A stretch of DNA of 64,000 bases from Porphyra umbilicalis (GCA_002049455.2 KV918820.1:62001-126000), one strand, 5' to 3'; shown: positions 1-11,709, counted from the stretch's first letter. Program-made: numbers and translations. Notes: a model not told the origin generated them from the sequence alone.

Positions 1-3000
1 CACCAGCAAGATCAAGCTACATGGGCTCGAAGAAAAAATCGGCCCTGGTGACCACACACAGGCCGATTTCAGATTCCAATGTGGGTCCCCATTGCCAGCA
101 ATGACATTTGCGTCCCACCCCCAGTGAAGCGCCACTGCACCGGGGAAAGGGCAGGGTCAGCCCGAGGTCTCTGTGAGAAGCTTGTAGCCCGCCTCTCGTA
201 TGTAGTGCTCGTGTGGTGTGTCCGCATCGGCCGCACGGGGTTGCTCCCGTAATCATTTGGACGGCACAGGGCGAAGCGAATCACGGCTGACAAGGGTGTC
301 TCACCCGTGCGCGCCCGCACGCCACCGTCGGTACATGGTACCCCTCGTACATGCTAAAACCAGTTCCCGTTCGAGTCTGTTTCTGCCAATGAATCGCCGT
401 TCGAGTCTCCGCTCCGGGCGAGGCCTGCGTCCCCGAAATCGGCGTTTCCTGTGTCTGGGGGCACATCCGTTCGAGTCTGTTTCAAGCATATGGGGAGGGG
501 TGTCAGCGCACGAGCGTGCTGGGGGTCTTTTTCGATACGTAGCCGCGTCCTGTTGGAGTAGTTGACTGCATCTCAATACTCCAGCTCTAACGCTCAACTG
601 CTTGCATGTAAGGTCAAGAAAGTCGCATCGCTATAGGTAAACCTGTCGAAGCCGATGCCGGCTGTGACGGCCCTGGGCTGCTCGTGGGCGGCGACGACCG
701 GGTCGCCGTCCGCATTGGTGCCCGCTAGTAGACTGAGCAGAACGAAAGGGAAAGTGCTGGTTTATAAACAAGGACGGGTGAGCAACCAGAGCATGTAATA
801 TCGGCCAAGCGGTGGTGCGGTGAGGGTGCGGTGAGGGTCGAAGTGCGGGGACACATCAACTGTGCGGTGGTCAGGTCTGCGCTGGAGCCATCGGATGCAT
901 ACAGCAACAGAAACAAAGGAAAATAACAGCTGAACATGACCGGGAGGGGGGAGGGGTGGGGGAGGATGGGGAAAGACATCAGAGGAGAAGGGAAGGTGCG
1001 GCTCGTCAAAGAATGGAGAGGGGGGCGTCGAGGAAAACACAACGAAACAGAGGGCAGAGTTACACAAATGTAGGAGAGGGGAGGGGGGGGCTGGCAGTCG
1101 GGGGGTGGTGGCAGAGGCAGGGGCAAGGGCCATGGTGGCCCCTGACAGACACTGGCGAATGCAGCGGACGTCCTCACAACGGCAGGACGAGGGCGCCACG
1201 GCGTGCCGTTTGGACCAGCTCAGAGCTCCTGCTTGGGCCTTCCTCAGGGTTCGGAGCAGTTTGGGCGGGCATCTCAAGCGAACCAACGTCTGCTCAATCC
1301 GAGCTGTGATTGGCTTAAACGCTTGATCTGTCCCTTTGTACGATGATCCAGGACATGATTGGCCAACGATCTGCCATGATGATTGACCCGAAGCGCGCCA
1401 CTTCGACTTCGAGCGCGCAAATTGTTGTCCAACGAAGCCGTCTGCGGCGTCCTGCGTGGCACTCGCCGCGTCAGTGACCTATCCCCTCCCCGACTTTGTC
1501 CCTCGCCTACAGCCGTCACCCCCCCCTTCCTTTGCATGCGATATCCTCGAGCGTCCCGCTGTTCCCCCCCCCGAGCCGCTGTCCGACCCCGCCGTCTTCG
1601 TCTTGCCTCATTCTGCCCAAGCACCGCCGTTCTGGTCTTCGAGCTACCGCACCTTGCCCCCTTCCTCTCCCCCCCCCCCCTCTTCATTACCCCCCTCCCC
1701 CTTCCTTCCTCACCCCCTCATGCCCCCCCTTCATTGCTTTTGCTCACTGTTTCTCTTGTGTTCCACTCAGATGGCCAGGGGAGCCAACAACCATCAGTCA
1801 CCCGGCGGCTCCCGCCTGTCGCAGCCGGCCCCCGCGGCACCCGCCGCCATCACCCTTATCACCGTTGGGGCTCTTTACCAATTCACATGCCTTTTCAGAT
1901 ACGTTCTGCGCCCTCTTCTAGTGCTATCGCCCGCTAGGCGGGCACCAGCCTGGGGGCGGACGACAGCCGCCTCCAGGCCCGACGGCTGTCATTGCCACCG
2001 TGTCATCTGGACTGGCTACCTATAGAGATGATGAGTATGGGTAGTCATCTAATGGAAGAAATTGATATTGTAGCACAAACTCCCTCCAGACTGCACCAGT
2101 ACATTACGTGCTCCTGAACCGTGGCTGCAGAGTGTTTGCCAGTGCTTGACAAGTGACATAGACTCGAACACTTCGCGGTCTGGAGGCCGGAAACCGTGGT
2201 TGGAGAATCGTCGAGTGCGGGGTCTGTGAGAGACTCGAACGCGAACTGGTTTTCTCACCCTCTACCCCTCAGACGAATGCCGGATTCGTAAGGTCTTCAT
2301 CTGTCAAACGATGGTCAGACGAATGCCCATTCGTCTGCCCGTTCGTAAGGGTGCGTTTTCGTTTGTGTCGCGTCTGTCATTCGTCAGGGAAACGTTTGGG
2401 CTCGGTGACCCACTGACAAAGCCTTCTGGACAAGATGCTGGCAGTGAGGGGCGTACTTCGAACATCGGAAGTAAGAATGTTTTTAATTACCCAGTACGTT
2501 CCCACTAACGGTCAAAAGCTACTAGTGCGCTGTACTAAGCTTAATGGGACCCTCCTGCCCCTGTTCGGCGTCGCTTTCCCCCACCCCCACATGACGCCAC
2601 CTGCCTCCTACCCTCTCCATACCCCCAGTGCCCACCCCCACAGGGAACGGGCGACGAAGCTCCGCCACCTCGTCCCCCACGTATCTACCCCCGTGCCAAG
2701 CCGGGTCAACATGGCACTGCGCTCCACCCCCAACCTCACGGGTCAAACGCACACACTCTCCCCCATATCCCTCCTGCTCCTCCCCACGTCAAAAAGCCTT
2801 TAACTCAACGGTCGTGACCGGCACCGAACACAACCACGTCGGTCTCGACAAAAGAGATGGGGGGGGCAAGGTCGGTGCGCAAGAGGTTGGGGAGGTGCGG
2901 CAGGTCAGAGGTGCGGGAGGCAGTGGGGTGAGAACCACTTGCAGCAGTACGAATGGTGAGGTACGGGGTAAACCGTACAATGGTGTGAAGAGAGAGGAGG

Positions 3001-3540
3001 TGGCCACGGCGGCGGTAAGACGAGAGAGGGACAAGCGGGAGCGTTGCAGCGGGGTGGGGACATAAGAGACGATGACAGAACGGAGAGCGGTACACTACAC
3101 CTGCGCGTCGAAAGACGAGGAGAGGCAAGGCCTCACTTCGAGAGAAAGGGGAGTCGTCTCCCAGGTTCCACTCCCGCCTGGCGGGCCTCTCCGATTGGCT
3201 ACACCGCTGGTGTCTTCAAATGTTTGAACAGGAGCAGCCCCGAGGCCTACCTCAACAGCCTCAAGAAAGGGTCCCGACAGAAGCATCAGTGTTCTTAATT
3301 ATTGAGATGTTTAGGTGGTCACGGGGGCCGCGAGAGCAGCCATGAGCGCGGTATGGTAAATGAAGCGCTGGTGATCGACAATTTTTTTTTTGGGTCGCTG
3401 CAATGGACAACGGGAAGGCGTCAGCAGCGCACAGTATGAGCCAATCAAGGGCTCTGTTGGAGACTCCACGAGCGGTCGACGTCTCACAGGCCTTGATTTG
3501 CTTGTCACGTGCTCCTGTAGCTGCGTGACGACAAGCTTAC
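1..3540. other. No recognisable gene
   Basis: All open frames here are short, overlap on both strands, and show no family motif. The stretch contains a purine-rich segment (about 935-1100), a pyrimidine-rich segment with long C runs (about 1640-1745), and a second pyrimidine/purine pair near 2570-2790 and 2850-3060. The recurring word CGTTCGAGTCT occurs three times between 369 and 480, with reverse-orientation versions near 2160 and 2230. I see no promoter linked to a gene. Confidence 0.5.
2316..2337. repeat. Perfect palindrome, 10 bp arms
   Basis: The arm CAGACGAATG is followed by CC and then its exact reverse complement CATTCGTCTG. Partial copies of the same word (CAGACGAATGCC, GATTCGTAAGG) lie within 60 bases on the left. 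It could be a protein-binding site or the stem of a small hairpin; no linked gene is visible. Confidence 0.7.
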
Positions 3541-3564
3541 GAAAGTGGTATTCGTAACGCCTAC

Positions 3565-3660
3565 GTTTGACAAACGAAAGACAAACGAACGACAGACGAA
3601 CATCGTACGAAAGCGCGCGTTTGGTCTTCGTACTTTTCGTTTGTCTTCCGTCTGGGTGGT
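3565..3660. repeat. Imperfect inverted repeat rich in ACGAA/TTCGT
   Basis: GACAAACGAAAGACAAACGA on the left pairs imperfectly with CTTTTCGTTTGTCTTC on the right, about 45 bases apart. The same short words occur in the 2270-2390 cluster, so both may be remnants of one element. Confidence 0.45.
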
Positions 3661-4223
3661 ACCAACTACCGACGACGCACGTGCGGATGGGCGCGTTGGC
3701 GCGGCAGCCGACGCGATGGAGCGGCGACGCCTGTGCACACCCCCTGGCGCGGGCCCAGACGCGTGCAGCCAAGCGGGACAGACCACGCGACCGTTGGCAG
3801 CGGCGTGTGTCGCCACACTGGGCGAGGCGTTGCCGGATTGTCGACATCTCGTTTGACAGTTGTTGCAAAAGAGGGATTACAAACACCCAAGACGTGGAAA
3901 ATCTCCCTTCACAGACGGTATACAGTGGTGTAAACATACGCGGGGATCCGTACAGTACCGGCAAACTGTCACGTGACGACCTCGGCCAATCGCATCCACG
4001 CTACGTCGGCACGCCGTGCCACGCGCACGGACCACCCCACTCGCAGGAACAATGGACGGTCGACGCACGCCGCTCGGCTGCGGCGGTTTGTGGCTGCCAC
4101 ACCCCCCCCCCACCCTACAGCATGATGTGGCAGCGGCAAACGGGACGGGTGTTGCGCTGGCCCCGCTCCGCTCGGGGTGGCGGCGCGGTCGACGCCTCGT
4201 CCGACGGTGGGACAGGCGTCGCG
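3661..4223. other. No gene supported
   Basis: Downstream flank of the minus-strand AAA+ gene. Long plus-strand frames through here are antisense shadows kept open by high GC. No terminator or polyadenylation signal was convincing. Confidence 0.4.
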
Positions 4224-6374
4224 TCAGTCGCTTGTGCCGCGGCTACCGGCGCGGTGCCCCACAGATGCGGCAGCAGCCACACCGTCCGGTGCGTGCGAGG
4301 CCGACCGAGCGGCACGTGCGCCACCGAGGGACGTGCGGCCGCCGCTGTCAGACAGCTGGTCGATGGCCGCCAACACCGTCACCACCCACGTGTCGATCCC
4401 GTGCGGCACAGGTGCTGCTGCCTCGTGTACGCTCGCGAGGGCGTCGAGGAGCTGCTGAAAAACGCGCTCCATCTCGTCCACGGGTGCGTGCGTGAGGTGC
4501 ACGCCGTCCAACGCAACGTGCAACTCGGTGACGCTGGCACGCGCGACGCCGGTCTTACGCTTGCGCACGACCGCTTTGAGCGCGTCGACGACCGGGCACC
4601 AGTACTGCCGCCGCTGCTGCTCCGACGCCCCGTCCATGCGCACGACCGTCGACCACGTCGGCGCCCACGCGTTTGTCACGTCCTCGGCCGCGTTGGCAAC
4701 GCCGAGCACCAACACGGGCGTGTCGACGGGGATGCGGGCCAGCACGCTGCGCAGCAGCGCGGTGGGCGACCCGTCGGCGGCGGCGGCAGACTCGGCCATC
4801 CACATTTCGGCGTCGGGCATGTACAGGACCGACGGCGCGACGCGGACGGCCGCCGCCACCGTGGACAGCAGCAGCGGCAGCTGCCCGTCGGTGCCACTCG
4901 CAGTGAGGGAGAGGAAGCCGACGTCAAACACGGGCAGGGACTGCAGGTGGCACAGCACCGCAGCCCCAACCAGCGACTGCCCATGCCCGCACGCCCCGCA
5001 ATGCAGAGGCGGTGCGGGAGGACCGGCCACGCGGCGAGCATGGCGGCGGCAGACGCACTTGACGTCGGCCCGCCCACGGCCTGGGTGGCCCACTCGGCGC
5101 CGGGGGTGGTCAGCTTGTCCAACGGAAAGCGCGTGTTGAGGACCCCCACCACCCCCGACACGGTCGGCTCGAGGAGCGCGCTCAGGCGCAACGGCAGCGG
5201 CCGGTGCAGCGCCGGGGATACCCCCGCCCGGGCGGTCTGCGCTCGGGAGGCCAGCGCCACGTCCCAGTCCGCGTGCGTCACGTCTGGGAGCGGCGGCGGC
5301 GGCGCGCCCCCCCCCCCCCCCCCCCCCCCCCCCCCGCACCACCCCCGACTGTCGCCGGGTCTGTGGCGGCGGTCGCCACCGCCTCGAGCCACTGCGGGTC
5401 GGTCCGGCGCCACGCGCAGCACACGGCTTCGGTGGCGAGGCCCCGGATTTCCGCTCCCGACCAGCCGTCTGTGCGTCGGACGACGTACGAGACCGCCGTC
5501 TCGTCTGCCGACGTGCCTGCGTGCAACGCCATCAGCCGCCGGCGGTCGGACGCGTCGGGCAGCTGAAAGTCGAGCTCCAAGTCAAACCGGCCCGGACGCC
5601 GAAACGCCGAGTCCAACAGGTCCGCCCGGTTGGTCGCGGCGAGGACCAACACGCGACCGCGCGAGCGAAAGCCGTCGAGCAAGGCGAGAAAGGTGTTGAC
5701 GACCCGCGAGTGGTCGCGGTTGTCGTCCCGCGTCGCCGCGAGGGCGTCGACTTCGTCGAAAAACAAGATGGACGGGGCCGCCGCGGTCGCAGTGTCAAAC
5801 AGGCGGCGCAGGCGGCGCTCGCCCTCGCCGACGTACTTGGAGAGGATTTCGCCGCCGCGGATGAGGTACAGAGGCACGGGGACGCCACCATTGGCCGCCC
5901 GCGCGTGCGAGGCGAGCACCCGCACGCTCAGCGTCTTGCCCGTCCCGGGCGGACCGGTCAGCAGCACACCCCGGGGAAAGGGCAGGGGCCGCCCGACACC
6001 TCCCCCGCGCGGCGTGGTGGTGAGCAGCGCCAGCACCTCGCGCAGCCGCGACACGTGCGCGTCGTGGCCCGCCACCGTTTCCCACGGGAGCGAGGCGGGG
6101 GGCTCGGGCTCGGGCACAATGTCGCCGGTCTCGCCCCGCCGGCGGCGCTTGGTCGCCCCGCCCGACACTGACCGTCGGTGCGGGCGCGCTTGGCCCCGAC
6201 GGGGCGCACCGGCGAGCCGCCTGCGTCGACGGGCGGGGGGGGGGGCACGCGGTTGGCGGCGCTCGCGGCACTCGCCGGCGGCAGGGTGTGGAGGCGCCCG
6301 TCCAAGCGCGACGCCACGTCTCGCACGGCGGCACGCGCCGCGCGGTCCCGTGCGGAACGACCACCCCGAGGCAT
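4224..6374 (-). CDS. ATAD2/Yta7-like tandem AAA+ ATPase, copy 1 (frame-broken)
   Basis: Probable nuclear AAA+ ATPase that remodels chromatin. From the chosen ATG at 6374 the order is: low-complexity N-terminus with a KRRRR basic patch; first AAA domain with Walker A GPPGTGKT (about residue 141), pore-loop motif SKYVGEGE, Walker B FFDEVDAL (about 205) and arginine-finger segment RRPGRFD (about 260); then a second, degenerate AAA-like domain with PHRLCIAGRAG, VLYMPDAEMW and PVLVLGVAN. A degenerate second AAA domain of this form is typical of ATAD2/Yta7; no bromodomain is visible. Total about 716 codons. The frame changes three times: near 6200-6240 (G run), in the 29-base C tract at 5307-5335, and near 4990. 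The ATG lies about 187 bases from a minus-strand TATA box. Either consensus indels or a decaying gene; the family call is firm for the first AAA domain. Confidence 0.82.
5307..5335. repeat. 29-base poly-C tract inside AAA+ gene
   Basis: An uninterrupted C run (poly-G, so glycine codons, on the coding strand) sits between the first and second AAA domains, exactly where the reading frame changes. Such runs are prone to indels in sequencing and in replication. Confidence 0.95.
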
Positions 6375-6554
6375 GCCGCGCGGCGAGGGCGACGGCGGGC
6401 ACATGGTGCTGCAGACGGGGGGAAACGACAGGGCGGCGGCACCGCGCGCACCCCGCGCGCCGCCGAGCGAGCCGCGCGGTCTCGCACGAGGGCGCCTCGG
6501 TGTGACGTCGACGCCCGTCGGCGGCGGTCGCAGTAGTCACATCGACCGGACCGT

Positions 6555-6561
6555 ATTTATA
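6555..6561 (-). promoter_or_regulatory. TATA box for AAA+ copy 1
   Basis: Reads GGGTATAAATACGG on the minus strand, 180-190 bases upstream of the ATG at 6374. Spacing and sequence match boxes upstream of several other genes in the window. Confidence 0.6.
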
Positions 6562-6999
6562 CCCGCTGTCGACAGGGGGGGCAGCGGCTAATTTTTAATC
6601 ACGGAGGTTTGTATTCATACGGTAGCCTGCGAATCTGGCAGTGGCACGTGTGGTGGCAGATGCTGGTTGCAGACGGTCCCGTCCCAACATCCGCTTTGGC
6701 ATCATGACCCGCCCCCTGAGCCCCGAGCCAATGAAACAGTGAGTTTGCTGACGCACCTAGGTCCGAGTTTTGTGAGAAGCACAGTAACACACCCGCCCCC
6801 TGCCCGTCCGCCCGCCCCCCCCTGCCTCCCCCACCCGTGCGCCCCCGTCCCCACGTCTCTGTCCTTTGCTGCAGCCTTCCCCACGTCTCTGTCCTTGGCT
6901 GCAGCCTTCCCCGCCCGCCTCCCCCCCTCCCTCCCCCCTGCTCCACCCTCGACGCCCGCCCAATGTCTTTTGTTTAGCAACCCCCCGTGTCTCATATCC
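6562..6999. other. Intergenic, C-rich low complexity with a 30 bp tandem duplication
   Basis: No gene seen. A 30-base unit beginning TCCCCACGTCTCTGTCCTT is repeated twice in tandem at 6848-6907 with one mismatch. The rest is C-rich. Confidence 0.5.
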
Positions 7000-7306
7000 C
7001 TAGTGTCTATTCTACCGCAATCGGGCAGCATCAAATGATGCCCGTTTGGGCATCAAATGATGCACCCTCTCCCAGGGCCAGAAAACGACGGTTCTACCCC
7101 CCCTGATGAGGCAACTGGAGCACCCCCCGTTTGTATCTACAGCATATTGGCTGGGATCTCCCCCAAGAATAACAAGGCATCGCTGAGTCCGTTTCTGCAG
7201 TCGAAAAGAGCGTCAGAGGTCGGGAAGTACGAAAACGAGCGCTCCGAAAATGGGCATCATTTGATGCCATTCGCATCAAATGATGCTGCGGTAGAATAGA
7301 CACTAG
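7000..7306. mobile_element. MITE-like element with 20 bp terminal inverted repeats
   Basis: The left end CTAGTGTCTATTCTACCGCA (7000-7019) is repeated as an exact reverse complement at 7287-7306. Just inside both ends are palindromes of the form GCATCA-AA/TT-TGATGC, four in total (near 7030, 7047, 7254 and 7272). The element is about 307 bp and encodes nothing convincing. No clear target-site duplication was identified. This structure fits a non-autonomous DNA transposon. Confidence 0.7.
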
Positions 7307-7382
7307 AGGTTCCTCATCACCGCCGTGTCATAGGCCTCCTCTGCGAAGCGTCCACAGCTCACGCGCTCCCTTGGCTGTGTAC

Positions 7383-8200
7383 CCCACAGGCGTCGTGGGG
7401 GGTGGGCTTGGGTGCCCAGCGACGCGCCGGGGTCCCCCCGAGCCGCACCCCGGTAGGTGGTTGATTTTGCAAAATATGTTTTTTGTAGCCCACCAGGCTA
7501 CCATAAAACCAACGGTATTGCTAGAGTCAACTCTCGTAGGTTTTCCATTGGATTGTGGTACATCACCCCATCTGGGGGGGGGTGTCCTGGGGGTGCCCTG
7601 GGGTACCCCGCAGGCGTCGTGGGGTGGGCTTGGGTGCCCAGCGACGCGCGGGGTCCCCCGAGCCGCACCCCGGTAGGTGGTTGATTTTGCAAAATATGTT
7701 TTTTGTAGCCCACCAGGCTACCATAAAACCAACGGTATTGCTAGAGTCAACTCTCGTAGGTTTTCCATTGGATTGTGGTACATCACCCCATCTGGGGGGG
7801 GTGTCCTGGGGGTGCCCTGGGGTACCCGCAGGCGTCGTGGGGTGGGCTTGGGTGCCCAGCGACGCGCGGGGTCCCGCCGGGCCGCACCCCGGTAGGTGGT
7901 TGATTTTGCAAAATATGTTTTTTGTAGCCCACCAGGCTACCATAAAACCAACGGTATTGCTAGAGTCAACTCTCGTAGGTTTTCCATTGGATTGTGGTAC
8001 ATCACCCCATCTGGGGGGGGTGTCCTGGGGGTGCCCTGGGGGTACCCGCAGGCGTCGTGGTGGTGGGCTGGGTGCCCAGCGACGCGCAGGGGTCCCGCCG
8101 GGCCGAACCGCGGTAGCCGCGACGGGGTGGTTGTTTTTGCAAAATATTTTTTTGTAGCCCACCAGGCTACCATAAAACCAACGGTACATCACCCCATCCG
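7383..8200 (+). repeat. Satellite array 1 (about 220 bp unit, 3 full copies plus 1 truncated)
   Basis: Each unit has the core GTAGCCCACCAGGCTACC, then TAAAACC, the palindrome AGAGT-CA-ACTCT, then AGGTTTTCCATTGGATTGTGG. The fourth copy (about 8150-8200) lacks about 42 bases containing the palindrome; the deletion joins two GGTA tetranucleotides. The core is shared with three other arrays in the window while the spacers are array-specific. Confidence 0.95.
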
Positions 8201-10616
8201 GGGTGGGGTGCCCTGGGGGTGCCCACTCGCGTCCACCTGCGCAAAGCCCCCCCCGCCGGTCGGTGCTTGCGTCTAGACACATCGCGTGCGCTTTGCCGCC
8301 CGTCCACAAGAGCCGTCAGCGGCGCGTCACCGCCGCCACCATCGTACGTGTCGTCATTGGCGACACCGTCTGCTGTGTTTGCGCCGACACTCGGCATTTC
8401 GCCGTCGAGCGCGACGGTGGCCCCCAAAAAGCTCCCCCACAGGTCCACCCCCGTCCGGACCTCCATGGACAGGAGGGCGCGGAGGCCCTCAAACACCTGC
8501 TCCATCGCGTCGACGCTCCAATCCGCCGACTGTGTCTGCAACGCCTCCAGCCGTGCGCGTACGGCCGTCATGGCGACTGGTAGGCGTACACCTTGCTCGA
8601 GCTGCACGGCAAACTTGTCCTGCCACGCCCCGACGATGTGGGCCCAGTAGTCGGTGCGCTGCGCATCTGTGGCGCATTCGACAGAAAAGGTGGAGGGGAA
8701 ACTGGCCAGCAACGCAGGGCGGGCGCGCCCATCCGTTGTGGCCAAAACCAGGAGCGGCGTGCCGACGGGTACGTCCCGGAGCGCCGCCTCAAAAAAGCGC
8801 AGGCCCGTCGAGTCCCCCGCCGACGGGTCGTCCACCCACAAGTGTGCGTGGGGGATGAAGAGGACGGCCGGCGCGGCGCGCGTGGCGGCGGAAATCGTCT
8901 CTGCCAGCCGCTGCTGGGGGGTGCGCGCACCAGCCCCGCGTGTCAGCGACACAAAGCCCGCGTCATAGATCGGCATTGGTGTCAGCGCATGCAGAACCGC
9001 AGCTGCGACGGTGCCTTGTTGCATCCCCTCGTCCCCGTCAATGAGCAGTCGCTGGGGCAAAATGGGGAGGCCCGCGGCCACGCCTCTGAACCCAGTGTCC
9101 GCGCCGCACCCAACCGCCGCTGCGGCGGCGCACCGCCCAGGCACCGACCCGAGCCGTTGGACGGGAAAGTGGCGAGTGAGAAACCCCCGCACGTCGGCCA
9201 GCGTCGGTGCCAGCAGCGGCGCCACGCGTTCGGGGAGCGGCCGCCGCAGGGGCGGCGGCGTCCCGAGCCGCGTGAACTGTTCGCGCCGGTAGAGGGTACC
9301 CTGCCAGTCGACACGCACGTCGGCAGGATCGTCGGCAACCTCCTTAATCGAGTCGGGCCACCCGGAAACCGCCGCGCGAAGACGGTCGTGGCGGCGTCGT
9401 CACAGAGGCCCGCAAGCTCGGCCCCCGACCAGTCGTCGGTGTGGGCGGCGATCCAGGCCGCGTCCGCCGCGTCCACGGGCACGCCGACCGCGGCGGCCGA
9501 CACGCGCATGATGGCCGCGCGGCCGGCCGCGTCGGGGAGCCCAAAGCGCAGCTCCGTACCAAACCGGCCGGGCCGACGAAACGCGGGATCGATCAGGTCG
9601 ACACGGGACGTCGCCGCAACAACCAACACCCGGTCCCGCCGCCCCAACCCGTCCAAGAACGCCAACAGCGTGGCGATCACGGGCATCGACTCTTGGCGCC
9701 CGCCGGTGCGCGTGGCCGCGAGCGCCTCAAACGCGTCGAAAAAAATGATGGACGGCTGCGCGGCGGTGGCGGCGTCCATCACACGCCGGACGCACTGTTT
9801 GCCGTGGCCGACGCACTTGGAGAGGAGCTCGCCGCCATTGAGGACCCACAGGGGCACCACGGTGCCCCCATTGAGCGCCTTGGCACGGCCCGCCAGCAGG
9901 CGGACGGCCAGCGTCTTGCCCGTCCCGGGGGGGCCCGTCAACAAAACCCCACTCTTGGTCGCGGCCCCCGCCGCCCGTCGCGCGTCGGGCATCAGGAGGA
10001 CGGCGAGGGCGACTTTCAGGGCGTCCACGTTGGCCGCTTGGCCGGCAAGCGCGTCCCATCCCGGCGTGTCGTCGGGCAGTTGCAGCGGCTCGGGCGGTGG
10101 CGTCGACGACCGCGGTGAGTCGGCCGTGCGGGTGCGGTGGCGCTGCCGTCGCTGCGGCGGTGGCTGCTCCTCCTCCTGGTGCTGTGGACGCGGAGGGGGC
10201 GGGCCAGCCAACAATGAACAAAAGGAACCATAATACATCGCCGAGAGGTTCTGGGCGCCGCCCGTGGCAGGTGATCGGGGGGGGGGGGGGTGGTGGGCGG
10301 GGCCTCGGGCGGGGCCTCGGGGGGGGCCTCGGGGGGGCCTCGGGGGGGCCTCGGGCGGGGCCTTGGTGCGCCTGCCACCCCGAGCGCCGGCACCTCGGCC
10401 GGCAGCGTTGGGGGGTGCACGCGGACGCGCCCCGGCAGACGACAGCGGGGGGCGCCCAAGGCCGGCGGGGGCGGCCCGCCGGCCCCGCCTGCCCCGAGCG
10501 GGCGCGGCCGCGCCACCCACGCCGCGCCGACCAGCGTCGGGGGGGGAGGGCACCCCATCGCCCGCGCGGTCGCCACCGGCACCGTCACCTCGCGTGGCAC
10601 GCGGCTTGCCGTCCAT
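8167..10616 (-). CDS. ATAD2/Yta7-like tandem AAA+ ATPase, copy 2, divergent active site (frame-broken)
   Basis: Paralogue of the 4224-6374 gene, about 816 codons from ATG 10616. The N-terminus is long, proline/glycine/arginine-rich and disordered. The first AAA domain keeps Walker A GPPGTGKT (about residue 227) and RRPGRFG, but Walker B reads FFDAFEAL instead of FFDEVDAL and the pore-loop region reads SKCVGHGK instead of SKYVGEGE. The second AAA-like domain (PQRLLIDGDEG, VLFIPHAHLW, PLLVLATTDG) is well preserved. The frame changes near 9320-9350; the downstream frame has no ATG there (GTG), which supports one gene with an indel rather than two genes. The C-terminal codons run into the last unit of satellite array 1. 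A missing catalytic Glu suggests a regulatory or inactive partner of copy 1 (inference). Confidence 0.82.
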
Positions 10617-10796
10617 GTTGACAAGCAAGGGAGCCGCCGCCACACACAAAGGGGGGGGGGGGCGGGGGGGGGGGGCGCCCGACCGACGCGGCCACGGGGG
10701 CAGTTGGTGTGTGTGGGGTGGGAGAGGAGGGTGTCACTATCTGGACCACCGCGCTGGCCGTCCCGTCTCTGCCCCGAGCCGCGGCGCCCACCAACG

Positions 10797-10803
10797 TTTT
10801 ATA
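10797..10803 (-). promoter_or_regulatory. TATA box for AAA+ copy 2
   Basis: Minus strand reads GCCCCTATAAAAC, about 187 bases upstream of ATG 10616. An ATTGG (inverted CCAAT) lies about 25 bases further upstream. Confidence 0.6.
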
Positions 10804-11709
10804 GGGGCTGGCGCCGGCGGGACGACCAATCACGATGGGCTGACAGCCACCTCTCAGCAACAGCAATGCAGCCGTCCCCACCGCGGAAACCACAACCGCC
10901 CATCTCGTGGGCCCTGTGGCAGACCCGTCCAGTGCACTGTCGCAGTCGGTGTTGTACCCCCCATACCGTACGCGCTGGGCGTCACGTGACCACCGGTGCC
11001 GCGACGGTGGGGGATGGACGATCTGCCACTGTATTTATTGCTAGTCCGTAAAAAATAGAATCGGGTTGGGTGGCGTCAGTGCATCCACCAATCAGCGTTT
11101 TTCTCACGCTTGTGGGCTGTTGACTCGGGCTTGGACACGACCTCAAGGAACAGACCGGTGCTTTGTCGTGAGATTGGCCCACTTTTGCAGACTCCTTGAC
11201 ACCCAGGCGTGCGGTTCCAGGATGTATGTAGAGTTGCATCGGGCGAATGTGTAAGCATGTCAGACGCTGTCCACCCATTCCACTGGTCCACATCGGCTGT
11301 TCAGGGCGACCTTGGAAGGTTTTTGGAGGTTGTCGAGAGGACAAATTCGCAATTGCGCGCACACGTTTCCAGGTCAGCGCATCGCGAGCCCCCAAGCGCC
11401 GCACGCTCGCCGTTGCAACAGGCGCGTCAGTGTTGTGGTCCCTCGCGCAGCACAGTGGCGCACCCACACCGGTGACGGCGTCTGTCAATGGGCGACGCGC
11501 TCCGAGTCGCACCGTGGCGCGCTGGCGTGTCGCCTGTGGTCGACGCATTGGGATTGGGCACACATCGTATTGATACAATGTACCAAACCTCTACTGACTG
11601 TCCTACAAAAAAGAAGATGCATCTCGCGTGTCGATCGTTCCTACCCCCGCCCACCCAAAACGCACGACCGGTCGACCGAGGTGGGGCCGCGCCGGGACCG
11701 CCCGACCTA
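10804..11709. other. Intergenic, no gene supported
   Basis: Lies between the promoter of AAA+ copy 2 and the 3' end of the methyltransferase-SET gene, both on the minus strand. Frames are short and without motifs. A TATTTATTG stretch at about 11033 could be an AT-rich 3'-end signal but nothing ties it to a transcript. Confidence 0.4.

Noticed and set aside
360-490. tRNA-like T-loop words GTTCGAGTC
   Set aside because: No cloverleaf can be formed around them; they are simple repeats of one word.
3567-5699. Plus-strand 710-codon open frame
   Set aside because: Antisense to the AAA+ copy 1 gene; no motif, runs through a poly-C tract, and is explained by high GC.
7486-7580. Self-cleaving ribozyme in the satellite core
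   Set aside because: The hairpins do not contain the conserved catalytic-core words of hammerhead or other known ribozymes.
8593-10233. Plus-strand 546-codon open frame
   Set aside because: Antisense shadow of AAA+ copy 2, whose minus-strand motifs are clear.
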